DNA of 6,094 nt from Chloroflexota bacterium (GTDB lineage Bacteria; Chloroflexota; UBA6077; JACCZL01): NCBI GenBank assembly GCA_020845495.1, contig JADLFM010000013.1:1-6094 (forward strand), given 5' to 3'. Shown one piece after another: positions 1 to 5,893 of this stretch. The position numbers and the translations under genes were made by a program. Within the stretch, counting starts at the first letter, position 1; every line of letters begins with the position of its first letter. Below the pieces are notes generated by a model that was given only the letters and a program-made list of their open reading frames with translations, was not told where the DNA came from and searched no databases.

Positions 1-618
1 CAGACCGGACTCGACCTCATCGACTGGCCGTCGATCTGCTGGTTCGAGACCGAGTACAGCGTCTACGTCATGCGCCAGGCCAGCCGTCGTTCGTGGCGGA
101 TCGGCCAACGTCAGGCCGTCGAGGTCAGTCACCTGGTCTACGGCGGGACGCTTCAGGCCGAAGCATTGTCCCTGGCGTCCTCGAAGATGCGGTCATCGCT
201 GATGATCGAGGGCGAACTGCCGGAAGATGGGCTCGCTGCGCTGGCAGGCAACGACCAGGATCTGATGCTGACTCTTGCTCGGCGGCTGGCCGACCAGAGC
301 GAGGGAACGGCAGGCTCGCTGGAAGCGCTCTTCGCCCGGCGATCCGAGGCCGACGCCGAGAGCGCCCGCTACCTCTCTCATGACAACTGGGAGGAGCAGG
401 ATCTCGTACCGATCTTCGGTCCCGAAGATGGAACCAGCCCGGAGCCAGCGATTCCCGTGTACAGCGCGCCGTCGTCGTCTGGCGAATCGATCAATGAGTT
501 CGCTCAGAGTTCGACCACCCAACAGATTTCGTTCGAGGAGCTTGCCGGGCTGGTTCGGAAACCCCGCTCCCGCAAGCGAACCATCCCAGCCGAGCAGCTC
601 AAACTCTTCGGCGTCTAG
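1..618 (+). CDS. SNF2-type helicase, C-terminal part (5' end outside window)
   Basis: An open frame enters at base 1 and runs 205 codons to TAG. It is the tail of a superfamily 2 (SNF2/RapA-like) ATPase. The first residues QTGLDL match helicase motif V, and residues 26-36 (QASRRSWRIGQ) match motif VI, whose arginines contact ATP. The usual pattern in the family is Q-x-x-x-R-x-x-R-x-G-Q. After about residue 60 the chain becomes acidic and Ser/Glu-rich, likely a flexible linker. It ends in a short basic patch (KPRSRKR) and the tail EQLKLFGV. Walker A and DEAH motifs must lie upstream of the window. Such proteins act on DNA or nucleoprotein and are common on integrative elements and in defence islands, but nothing here fixes the role. 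The gene converges on the minus-strand operon and has its own terminator. Family assignment is firm; specific function unknown. Confidence 0.85.
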   Translation, partial: QTGLDLIDWPSICWFETEYSVYVMRQASRRSWRIGQRQAVEVSHLVYGGTLQAEALSLASSKMRSSLMIEGELPEDGLAALAGNDQDLMLTLARRLADQSEGTAGSLEALFARRSEADAESARYLSHDNWEEQDLVPIFGPEDGTSPEPAIPVYSAPSSSGESINEFAQSSTTQQISFEELAGLVRKPRSRKRTIPAEQLKLFGV

Positions 619-641
619 ATCCGCCCATCTCGGACGCTCGT

Positions 642-693
642 GGCTCATGCAGGGCTGGCGACCAACGCCGCTCTGCATGAGCCGTCCTTTTTT
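642..693 (+). terminator. Rho-independent terminator of the helicase gene
   Basis: A perfect 11-bp stem, GGCTCATGCAG (642-652) with CTGCATGAGCC (673-683), encloses a 20-nt loop. That loop holds a second small stem, GGCG (657-660) with CGCC (666-669), around ACCAA. The hairpin is followed at once by GTCC and six T residues (688-693). It begins 23 nt after the helicase stop codon. The T-tract is only on the plus-strand side, so it acts on rightward transcription and is not an obvious terminator for the operon arriving from the right. Confidence 0.88.
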
Positions 694-904
694 GTTGCCC
701 ATCGCAAGTCCAAATGGCGCTCAGCAAACGAAGCGGCAATGACTCGTTTCGCCGCACCATCCCCACGCCGCGCGTTCTGAGCAACAGGTACCGGCAGGCA
801 GCAGGACTAATCATCGCCACAGTGCCATGCTCAGCATCGCCGGCCTCATGCTCCGGCTAGCCGATTTACCGGACACTCCCAGATATGACAAGACGATGTG
901 GCCC
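694..904. other. Intergenic gap between convergent genes, no gene seen
   Basis: This stretch between the helicase terminator and the stop of the ImmA-like gene has no ORF with recognisable motifs, ribosome site or codon bias. It contains small palindromes (for example CGGCTAGCCG at 853-862, and ATGCTCAGCAT around 828-838), but none is followed by a T-tract in the minus direction. I therefore see no clear factor-independent terminator for the minus-strand operon. It could rely on Rho, or run on toward the helicase terminator region. Confidence 0.5.
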
Positions 905-1921
905 TCAGATCTTCACCTTGCCCCGCTTGATGCATTCCGCACATGCTCCTTGCTTCATTTGCGAGCGATGCAGGCTGAGGTGGCATCCCGGGCAGACCTT
1001 TGAATCGTATGCTCGGCGAACACATTCACACTTGTCACAGCTTGGACAGTACGGCCTGCGGCAATCTGGACACGGATAACGGCGCGTCTTGCCGTTGAAA
1101 CCGCAGCGACAATGCACAGTCGCCTCGTAAGTAGATACCCGCCCCTCAACCACATCTGTCCCGTGGAAGCGATCGATGGCCCAGAGATCAACAGCCGCGA
1201 AGATCGCGTAGATGTAGCGCTCATCGGCGACTGCGTCAAGCCAGTACTCGGACGGCGTGCCATCCGAGTGAGGCCACGACGCGCGCCTGCTCATAGGCTT
1301 ACTTGGATCGATTTGCCAGAGAGGATGTCCGGCCGGTAGTAGGTCATCTCGCCAGGCGGCTGGTCGAGTATCAGCAACGCGGGCGGCCGAGGAGACCAGC
1401 CCCGATGCGCGTTCGATGATGGCGATGAAGCCCGGGCAGCCTAGCCTTTCAGACGCGGCGATCGCGCACGCGTGGCGTGAAGCCGCCGATTCCCTATAAA
1501 GGCGCAGGAGGCCGCTGGCCGACACGGCCCCTGCCATTGTCTGCTCGACAAATGCGCCTGGTAGGAGCAGCCGAGCAGCGATCCGATCGCAGGTCATTTC
1601 GATTACTTCGTCTGTATTTGTAAGGTCCGCCACCCAATTGATGAAGGCGAGTGACTCATCGGTGAGGAAGTGCCCCAGTTCGTGCAGGAGGGTGAAGTTC
1701 TCCCGTCGCCCACGTGTCGTCACGTAGAAAATCGTCTGGTCTTCAAGGATCGAGAAGCCGTCGCACCAGCCTCGATGCCCACGTTGGGGTGGGGAGGCGA
1801 CAGGATTGAGCTTGAGTTTGAAATGGCCTTCCAGGACGGCGTGCGGCTCGGCGCGCAGCCCTGCCGTGATCTCGGCAGGGAGCGCGTCGATAAGCTGCTT
1901 GGCCCATGTATCGGCGGTCAC
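905..1921 (-). CDS. ImmA/IrrE-type zinc metallopeptidase with C-terminal 12-Cys zinc cluster
   Basis: 338 residues. The N-terminal half is an ImmA/IrrE-like peptidase. HELGH at residues 80-84 supplies two zinc ligands (H80, H84) and the catalytic E81. The following E-x-x-C-D-x-x-A-A-x-L-L-L-P block (108-121) gives the probable third ligand E108, as in the ExxCN variant of the family. Residues 125-180 fit the usual helical segment after the active site. The C-terminal 70 residues are unusual for this family: CRC (271-273), CPDC (284-287), CPSC (292-295), CEC (298-300), CPGC (310-313) and CAEC (327-330). That is twelve cysteines, plus H270, H314 and H318, enough for about three zinc ions. The GTG start overlaps the TGA of the HTH gene (GTGA), with little Shine-Dalgarno, pointing to translational coupling. 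Known family members cleave XRE-type repressors (ImmA/ImmR) or control stress regulators (IrrE), so the HTH neighbour is the likely target. The tail may be a DNA- or protein-binding zinc ribbon, or a RING-like element; that is inference. Confidence 0.9.
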   Translation of the reverse strand: MTADTWAKQLIDALPAEITAGLRAEPHAVLEGHFKLKLNPVASPPQRGHRGWCDGFSILEDQTIFYVTTRGRRENFTLLHELGHFLTDESLAFINWVADLTNTDEVIEMTCDRIAARLLLPGAFVEQTMAGAVSASGLLRLYRESAASRHACAIAASERLGCPGFIAIIERASGLVSSAARVADTRPAAWRDDLLPAGHPLWQIDPSKPMSRRASWPHSDGTPSEYWLDAVADERYIYAIFAAVDLWAIDRFHGTDVVEGRVSTYEATVHCRCGFNGKTRRYPCPDCRRPYCPSCDKCECVRRAYDSKVCPGCHLSLHRSQMKQGACAECIKRGKVKI

Positions 1922-2589
1922 GGCACCAGCGACCGAAGGTAGGCATCAACAAGACGAGCACAGTCGTCATCACTCGGCCGTCCACGGCTCCGGGCTGGGG
2001 CCATCGTCAAGGCCCGCTCGACTTGGAGTTTCATGGCTGCCACCTCGAGATTGCGGGAACGGGCCCATCTGGCGATCTGCTCGGCGAACCGTCCCGTGCG
2101 AAAGTAGGCTGCTAGGCCGCAATGATCCGAAGGTGGGCTATCGGCCAGAATCCGACCTATGGGAGCACCAAGGATACGCGCGAGTTCTGCCGCAAACCCT
2201 CGATCCACCTCCATTGAGGAGGTCTGCTCCATTCGGAGCAGCCACTGCAAGGCGATAGCGTGACCGCCCTGGCTTAGGGTGTCGGCTACATGTTGCAGTT
2301 GCAGGTTTCGTTGGAGGCGGAGGCGCTTCGCGATACGCCCATCTATCGTGACGGTCGGCGGTTGGACTGGAACCAGTCCCAATTCGATAGCAATCGGATC
2401 CTCCTCCAGGGGAGGAGCTACTGGGACATTGGCGCCCCAACATGCTTCAAGCAGGCGGAAAATCTTCTCAGCTTCACGCTGCTCCACGGCCGTGAGGCCA
2501 GCTAAGGACGGCCTTGTCATTCCGTCCTCCAGATAGCGAAGGAACTGGTCGACGGCATCGTCGACCCGATCATTAGGTTGGTCTGTCAT
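1918..2589 (-). CDS. Helix-turn-helix (XRE-like) regulatory protein
   Basis: 223 residues. A short N-terminal segment (about 10-50, with FLRYLEDG and a Glu/Arg-rich helix) precedes a Pro-rich linker (55-80). Residues 85-147 look like a lambda-repressor/XRE fold: RIAKRLRLQRNLQLQHVADTL, then a second helix pair ending in LARILGAPI. The C-terminal third (160-223) is predicted helical with no motif I know. The match to XRE is by pattern only and is imperfect, because the recognition-helix region contains an insertion-like GGHAIAL. ATG at 2589 is preceded by AGAAG. The gene overlaps the sigma-factor gene by 17 nt and the peptidase gene by 4 nt, so the three are made together. Adjacent XRE and ImmA genes usually form a repressor/antirepressor-protease pair. 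It could equally be an anti-sigma or co-regulator for the sigma factor next door. Function inferred; HTH fairly likely. Confidence 0.75.
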   Translation of the reverse strand: MTDQPNDRVDDAVDQFLRYLEDGMTRPSLAGLTAVEQREAEKIFRLLEACWGANVPVAPPLEEDPIAIELGLVPVQPPTVTIDGRIAKRLRLQRNLQLQHVADTLSQGGHAIALQWLLRMEQTSSMEVDRGFAAELARILGAPIGRILADSPPSDHCGLAAYFRTGRFAEQIARWARSRNLEVAAMKLQVERALTMAPARSRGRPSDDDCARLVDAYLRSLVP

Positions 2590-3193
2590 GGTTATCTTCT
2601 AGTTCCCCCATCGCGCGGAGGAGTCGGGTTGCGCCTGCACGCACCAACTGCGATATCCGCTGCGGGGAGACGTTCAGATCGGCAGCAACCTCGCTTGGCG
2701 AGTGACTTTCGAATACTCGCCCTACGATCGCACGCCGCTGGTTGTCTGTCAAAAGGTGAAGGTGGCCCCTAATCCGCTCTTCGTCCAGGTGCTCTAGCAC
2801 AACCGCCTCAACATCGGCGTTGTGGCTCGGATCGACTAGGCGATCTGTGACAATGTCTGACAGGGGCTCCTCATGTCGGGTCCGAACCGGACCGTGCTCG
2901 TCCGTTGTTTCCCGGGTGGCGCGCCGAATTGCATCGCGCGCCTGGTTCCTGACGGCGGTGAGGAGGTATCGACGGAGATCCTGGACATCAGCCGGCAACC
3001 CGTTCGCTTGAAGCCGCCGCATGACCTGCTGCACCACGTCCTGCGCGGACACGCCGCGCACCGACCGTTCCTGGCTTCCGAGAATGCTGGTGGCAGCGCG
3101 GAACATCGCATCGCGGTGGTGTACGTAGATGCTAGCTAGGTCGACGACCTGCGACTGTGGGGTGAGCAAGCTTGAATCTCCATCCTCTTCCAT
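2573..3193 (-). CDS. RNA polymerase sigma factor, ECF-like (sigma-70 family)
   Basis: 206 residues from the ATG at 3193. Region 2 spans about 18-92: a helical YVHHRDAMFRAA block, then SAQDVVQQVMRRL (the D-x-x-Q core contact helix), then LRRYLLTAVRNQARDAIRR, the -10 binding helix. A charged, variable linker follows (95-125). Region 4 spans about 132-195 and contains LTDNQRRAIVGRVFE, SPSEVAADLNVSPQRISQLV (an HTH for the -35 element) and RAGATRLLRAM. There is no region 1.1 or 3, as in ECF factors. Start choice: the frame opens at 3253, with another ATG at 3223, but both overlap the E1 gene and lack a ribosome site. The ATG at 3193 lies 5 nt after the E1 stop with AGG just upstream. Placed inside a Ubl-conjugation operon, it probably transcribes this operon or a linked regulon. 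No classical anti-sigma factor is visible; the downstream HTH protein is a candidate partner. Confidence 0.88.
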   Translation of the reverse strand: MEEDGDSSLLTPQSQVVDLASIYVHHRDAMFRAATSILGSQERSVRGVSAQDVVQQVMRRLQANGLPADVQDLRRYLLTAVRNQARDAIRRATRETTDEHGPVRTRHEEPLSDIVTDRLVDPSHNADVEAVVLEHLDEERIRGHLHLLTDNQRRAIVGRVFESHSPSEVAADLNVSPQRISQLVRAGATRLLRAMGELEDNHDRPT

Positions 3194-3198
3194 CGCGC

Positions 3199-4668
3199 CT
3201 ATTGATACATCATGTGCATCCATCGTCGTCGCACCGGCGACGCACAGGCGCATCGGCCGCTCGTGTCAGCCGTCCGTTTGAGCGTGAACCCGCTCGGGAG
3301 CCCGGACAGATCAAGATCGACACGACGGTCAACGAGCGGGAGGCCATAGGCGGCCTTTGCGACTTCGGCCGCTCCAAGGACGCCGCCCATCCACGAGACA
3401 AATGGGGCGGAGACAGCGATCGGCGAGCCTGCCTCGACCGGAACGGTTGCTTCGGCATAGGCGCGACCGATCAAGTCAATGAGGCGCCGGCCAACTAGTG
3501 CCTCTGCCCGCTCAGGGAGGAGTCGGCCAGCTGCTACGGCAGCGGTTACATCATCATGCCGCAACCGTTCTTCGTGGACGATCAGCGCGATGACCCGCTC
3601 GACTGAGAGCCCGGACAGTTGCGCCCACGTCTGGGCCTGGCTCAACGGTGGCGTCACGTCGAGAAAGTCGCAGTAGGGACATGCATTGCCATCACCGAGC
3701 ACCTCGCGCTGAGCGTGGAGCGCGAGTCGATCGACCCCGATAGAGATGGTCGTTCGAGCCAGGACGTCGGCCACCTCGAAGCGGCCACTGATACCGTCGA
3801 CCGATGAGATCGCCAGGCCGTCGAAACCGGCGTTGTCGCGTCCAACTACCCAATCGGCTACCGAACCAAAGGTCGGGGTTGTCGCCACACCGACCTTGCT
3901 GAAAAGCGAGCTGATCCAGTCAACCTTCGGTCCCGACTCGCCACCGCTGGACGATGGGTATCGGAACGTATTCCTGATTGGGTCGAATGTGTCGCCGTCA
4001 ATGATGTCCACGTGGCCGACGATCTGCGGCATAGTGGCCAGGACTCCGGCCACACTGGACCCGACTGAGCCGACGCCGAGCAGGGCGACAGCGGGGGTGT
4101 GAGTCGGCGCAGCAGCAACCAGAGGCGCAGGGCGATTCTGGAAGTCCAGCACGTTCCAGGTGAAGTCGCCGTCGAGCGGCCGATTGGCGAATCCCAGTGG
4201 ACCCAGGATCCGCTTAGCGACCTCCGCCGCCAGGAGCGCGGCGGCCGCCTGAAGACCAAGGCCCGGCCCAGTTGGATCGATCGAGAGTGGGCCTCGCCCG
4301 AGGTGCGCGGCCCACGGCCCACCGCCGATAGCCAGTGCATCGTCTGGGCTGGCGCCGCCCACGCCCAACGGCATGTCGTAACTCGGCGAGCGCGTGGCGC
4401 TTGGGCGGGTTGCGGCTAAGGCCGCCACGGCTTCGCCTGCTGTCCGCATGCCCCATGGATTGGGACCGAGCTCGGCCTCGCCTTCGATCACGACGTGCGG
4501 GAGCATCCGACCAACGATGCTGTAGAGAGCAACGGCCGCAGCGGTAGCTGTGGGCGGAAGATCGCGACTGAGGTGGATGACGGGCCGTACAGAATCGAGT
4601 GCCTCGAGGATCCGATCGCCAGCAGTGGGGGCGATCCCTTGGCCAAAGGCAAGTCGGGGGTCGGTCAT
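3199..4668 (-). CDS. E1-like (ThiF/MoeB family) Ubl-activating enzyme
   Basis: 489 residues. The adenylation domain occupies about 190-480. It has the nucleotide-binding loop GVGSVG (198-203), the acidic pair in DIIDGDTFD (221-229), the N-x-x-R element N233/R236 and the downstream lysine K248. SSVDGISGR (288-296) fits the conserved D-x-x-x-x-R segment. Zinc pairs are CPYC (330-333) and CAC (473-475). The enzyme should adenylate the C-terminal glycine of the Ubl encoded three genes upstream and pass it to the E2-like protein. Residues 1-185 form a separate N-terminal domain, Ala-rich alpha/beta in appearance, that I do not recognise. The only cysteines are the four in the two pairs, so no separate thioester cysteine is evident. 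ATG at 4668 overlaps the JAB stop (ATGA), with GGTGAG 6 nt upstream. Length exceeds simple MoeB/ThiF (about 250) because of the N-terminal domain, as in other bacterial Ubl operons. Confidence 0.92.
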   Translation of the reverse strand: MTDPRLAFGQGIAPTAGDRILEALDSVRPVIHLSRDLPPTATAAAVALYSIVGRMLPHVVIEGEAELGPNPWGMRTAGEAVAALAATRPSATRSPSYDMPLGVGGASPDDALAIGGGPWAAHLGRGPLSIDPTGPGLGLQAAAALLAAEVAKRILGPLGFANRPLDGDFTWNVLDFQNRPAPLVAAAPTHTPAVALLGVGSVGSSVAGVLATMPQIVGHVDIIDGDTFDPIRNTFRYPSSSGGESGPKVDWISSLFSKVGVATTPTFGSVADWVVGRDNAGFDGLAISSVDGISGRFEVADVLARTTISIGVDRLALHAQREVLGDGNACPYCDFLDVTPPLSQAQTWAQLSGLSVERVIALIVHEERLRHDDVTAAVAAGRLLPERAEALVGRRLIDLIGRAYAEATVPVEAGSPIAVSAPFVSWMGGVLGAAEVAKAAYGLPLVDRRVDLDLSGLPSGFTLKRTADTSGRCACASPVRRRWMHMMYQ

Positions 4669-5120
4669 AGCACGCTCACCCAGGAATCTCGACCTGGGCC
4701 CGCTGGCAGCTCCACCCAGGAGCCGCCCTGGCGGCGATAGACCGCGCAGGCGTCGAGGCCACGGCGCAGGCCGAGTCCAAAGTAGGGCGCGACGATGCTG
4801 AGCGCACCCTCGAACGTCAAGGCCGGGTTGCGATCATCAGCCGGTGAATGGAACGCGTCCCCGGGGTGGCTGTGGATCCGAGCGACGTACTGCTCGTCAA
4901 TGCCGAGCGCAGCCGCGAGTTGGAGCTTACCGGCGAGCGGCACCTCGACCCAGCAGCCACCGACCCGGTCGGCGACCTGTTGCGGGATGACGAGCCGATC
5001 AGCAACGCCATCAGCGCGCCGAGCGATCAAAGCCGTCCCCTCGAGACCCTCGGTACCACGATCTTCGAAGAACCGACGTGCCTCCTCGAGCATCTGGGCA
5101 GCCAAGATAAGGCGCATCAT
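4665..5120 (-). CDS. JAB/JAMM (Mov34/MPN) metallo-isopeptidase
   Basis: 151 residues, a single JAB domain. The zinc site is visible as E27 (in LEGTALIAR), H83-S-H85-P and S92-P-A-D95, the JAMM pattern. The spacing between H85 and S92 is six residues, one shorter than the seven in the eukaryotic consensus. The role expected from the family is to cut the isopeptide bond between the Ubl and its target, or to trim a Ubl precursor. Here the Ubl already ends in Gly, so deconjugation is the likelier job. Start choice: a GTG at 5129 extends the frame, but it falls inside the Shine-Dalgarno GGAGGTG (5133-5127). That site sits 6 nt before ATG 5120, which itself overlaps the E2 stop as ATGA. The ATG at 5120 is therefore preferred. 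Its place between E2 and E1 genes matches Bil-type operons. Cytosolic; no signal peptide. Confidence 0.9.
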   Translation of the reverse strand: MMRLILAAQMLEEARRFFEDRGTEGLEGTALIARRADGVADRLVIPQQVADRVGGCWVEVPLAGKLQLAAALGIDEQYVARIHSHPGDAFHSPADDRNPALTFEGALSIVAPYFGLGLRRGLDACAVYRRQGGSWVELPAGPGRDSWVSVL

Positions 5121-5530
5121 CGGCCGCACCTCCGAAGAAGATGGTCCAGCAGATCGGCGAGTCGGATCCGGTGTCGGTACCGATCCCAGCTATCGGTCTC
5201 GTGCCCTGGCCAGGTGTGGTACTCGTACGCGCCCCGGACACACACCCAGGGTCGGCCGAGAATCGGGTGCTGGCTATGCAGCAGCCCAGGAGGCCAAGCT
5301 GCACCCTCGAGAGGGCGCCCGTTTAGGTCGGTGAAGCTGACCTTGAACGGCTCGGCGTCAAAGCCGCCCCCGTCCAGGCACAGACGGTAAGTCTGACCGC
5401 CAGGGCTCTCGAAGTCACAATGGATTTCGTGCCCTCGGCGGGTCAGGCTGATATAGCGACCAGCATGGCGGTCAACGGCGACCGCCAGTTCGTCATCGAG
5501 CAGATCATCGAGAACTCGCGGATGGAGCAT
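5117..5530 (-). CDS. E2-like Ubl-conjugating protein
   Basis: 137 residues. The C-terminal half carries an E2/UBC-like signature: WPPGL (79-83), then HPILGRPWVCVRG (88-100), closely resembling the HPN...G.xC active-site stretch of classical E2s. The H-to-C distance is 9 residues, versus 10 in eukaryotic enzymes. C97 is the predicted thioester cysteine. The asparagine of HPN is replaced by isoleucine. A downstream EYHTWPGH and a terminal helix (RLADLLDHLLRRC) fit the end of the fold. The N-terminal half (20-75) alternates short strands (GRYISLT, EIHCDF, YRLCLDG, FKVSFTD), as in the E2 sheet. Other cysteines are C39, C51 and C135. ATG 5530 shares one base with the Ubl stop (TGATG), with AGGTGG 7 nt upstream. 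Identification rests on the motif plus its place between Ubl and JAB genes. It is divergent, and another fold cannot be excluded without a structure prediction. Confidence 0.77.
   Translation of the reverse strand: MLHPRVLDDLLDDELAVAVDRHAGRYISLTRRGHEIHCDFESPGGQTYRLCLDGGGFDAEPFKVSFTDLNGRPLEGAAWPPGLLHSQHPILGRPWVCVRGAYEYHTWPGHETDSWDRYRHRIRLADLLDHLLRRCGR
5127..5133 (-). promoter_or_regulatory. Shine-Dalgarno site setting the JAB ATG start
   Basis: GGAGGTG on the minus strand, within the end of the E2-like gene, lies 6 nt before ATG 5120. It makes the in-frame GTG at 5129 unlikely as a start. Confidence 0.8.
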
Positions 5531-5820
5531 CAGCCGTCCACCTGCGGGTCCTTGGTGATCAGGTGCAGGGTGTCGCCCGCCTTGATGCCATAGTCTTCGA
5601 GACGGCCGCTGTCAACCATCTCGGTGGCCTGGCCGTCACGGACGAGCGCCAGACCGTATTGCCCCTGGGCGAGCTGCCCGTGCTCGACGAAGTACTCGAC
5701 CGCCGTGCGAACCGTCTTATCGACTCGATCGTGCGGCTTGACTTCGAAGGTGTGGCTATTCCCAGCCGGGGTGCGGATGGTGACCGTGATGTGGTGCGGA
5801 TTGCCGTGGTCTTCGCTCAC
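5530..5820 (-). CDS. Ubiquitin-like protein modifier (beta-grasp), first gene of the operon
   Basis: 96 residues. The strand-strand-helix-strand order of a beta-grasp fold is visible: HITVTIRT (10-17), SHTFEVKP (22-29), helix DKTVRTAVEYFVEHG (34-48), YGLALVRDG (55-63), then LEDYGIKAGDTLHLIT (74-89), typical of Ubl C-termini. An 8-residue tail ends in a single glycine (PQVDG), directly followed by TGA. There is no C-terminal extension and no second Ubl unit. The terminal Gly is the expected site for adenylation by the E1. Start choice: the frame could extend to 5952, but the leader part has no fold-like pattern. GTG 5820 is preceded by GGAGG with a 5-nt spacer, and translation from here begins just before the first strand. 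It resembles small bacterial Ubls of Bil-type operons (DUF2604-like) in layout; family membership is from memory of the pattern, not a search. Confidence 0.82.
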   Translation of the reverse strand: MSEDHGNPHHITVTIRTPAGNSHTFEVKPHDRVDKTVRTAVEYFVEHGQLAQGQYGLALVRDGQATEMVDSGRLEDYGIKAGDTLHLITKDPQVDG

Positions 5821-5825
5821 CGTGT

Positions 5826-5830
5826 CCTCC
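5826..5830 (-). promoter_or_regulatory. Shine-Dalgarno site setting the Ubl GTG start
   Basis: GGAGG on the minus strand lies 5 nt before GTG at 5820. It is the best ribosome site in the leader and argues against the longer upstream frame. Confidence 0.8.
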
Positions 5831-5893
5831 AAGACGCGAGAGGATCTACTAGAAGGACGCAGGAGAGCGAGCTGACGAAAGAGGCTAAAGAGA

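Noticed and set aside
193..702. 169-codon open frame on the minus strand opposite the helicase tail
   Set aside because: The plus-strand frame has motifs V and VI and its own terminator. The antisense frame shows no motif and would run through the terminator hairpin.
840..900. Possible insertion-sequence end (GTGTCCGGTAAATC-like sequence on the minus strand)
   Set aside because: No matching inverted partner, target duplication or transposase frame is found in the window, so it is only a vague resemblance.
3194..3253. Longer sigma-factor start at 3253 or 3223
   Set aside because: Both overlap the E1 coding end, lack a Shine-Dalgarno and add residues outside region 2. The ATG at 3193 fits the spacing better. 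Not fully excluded.
4795..5390. Two long plus-strand open frames (about 180 codons each) opposite the JAB and E2 genes
   Set aside because: They are antisense to genes with the JAMM and HP...C motifs and overlapping stop-start junctions. Arg/Ser/Pro-rich translations are typical of shadow frames in GC-rich DNA.
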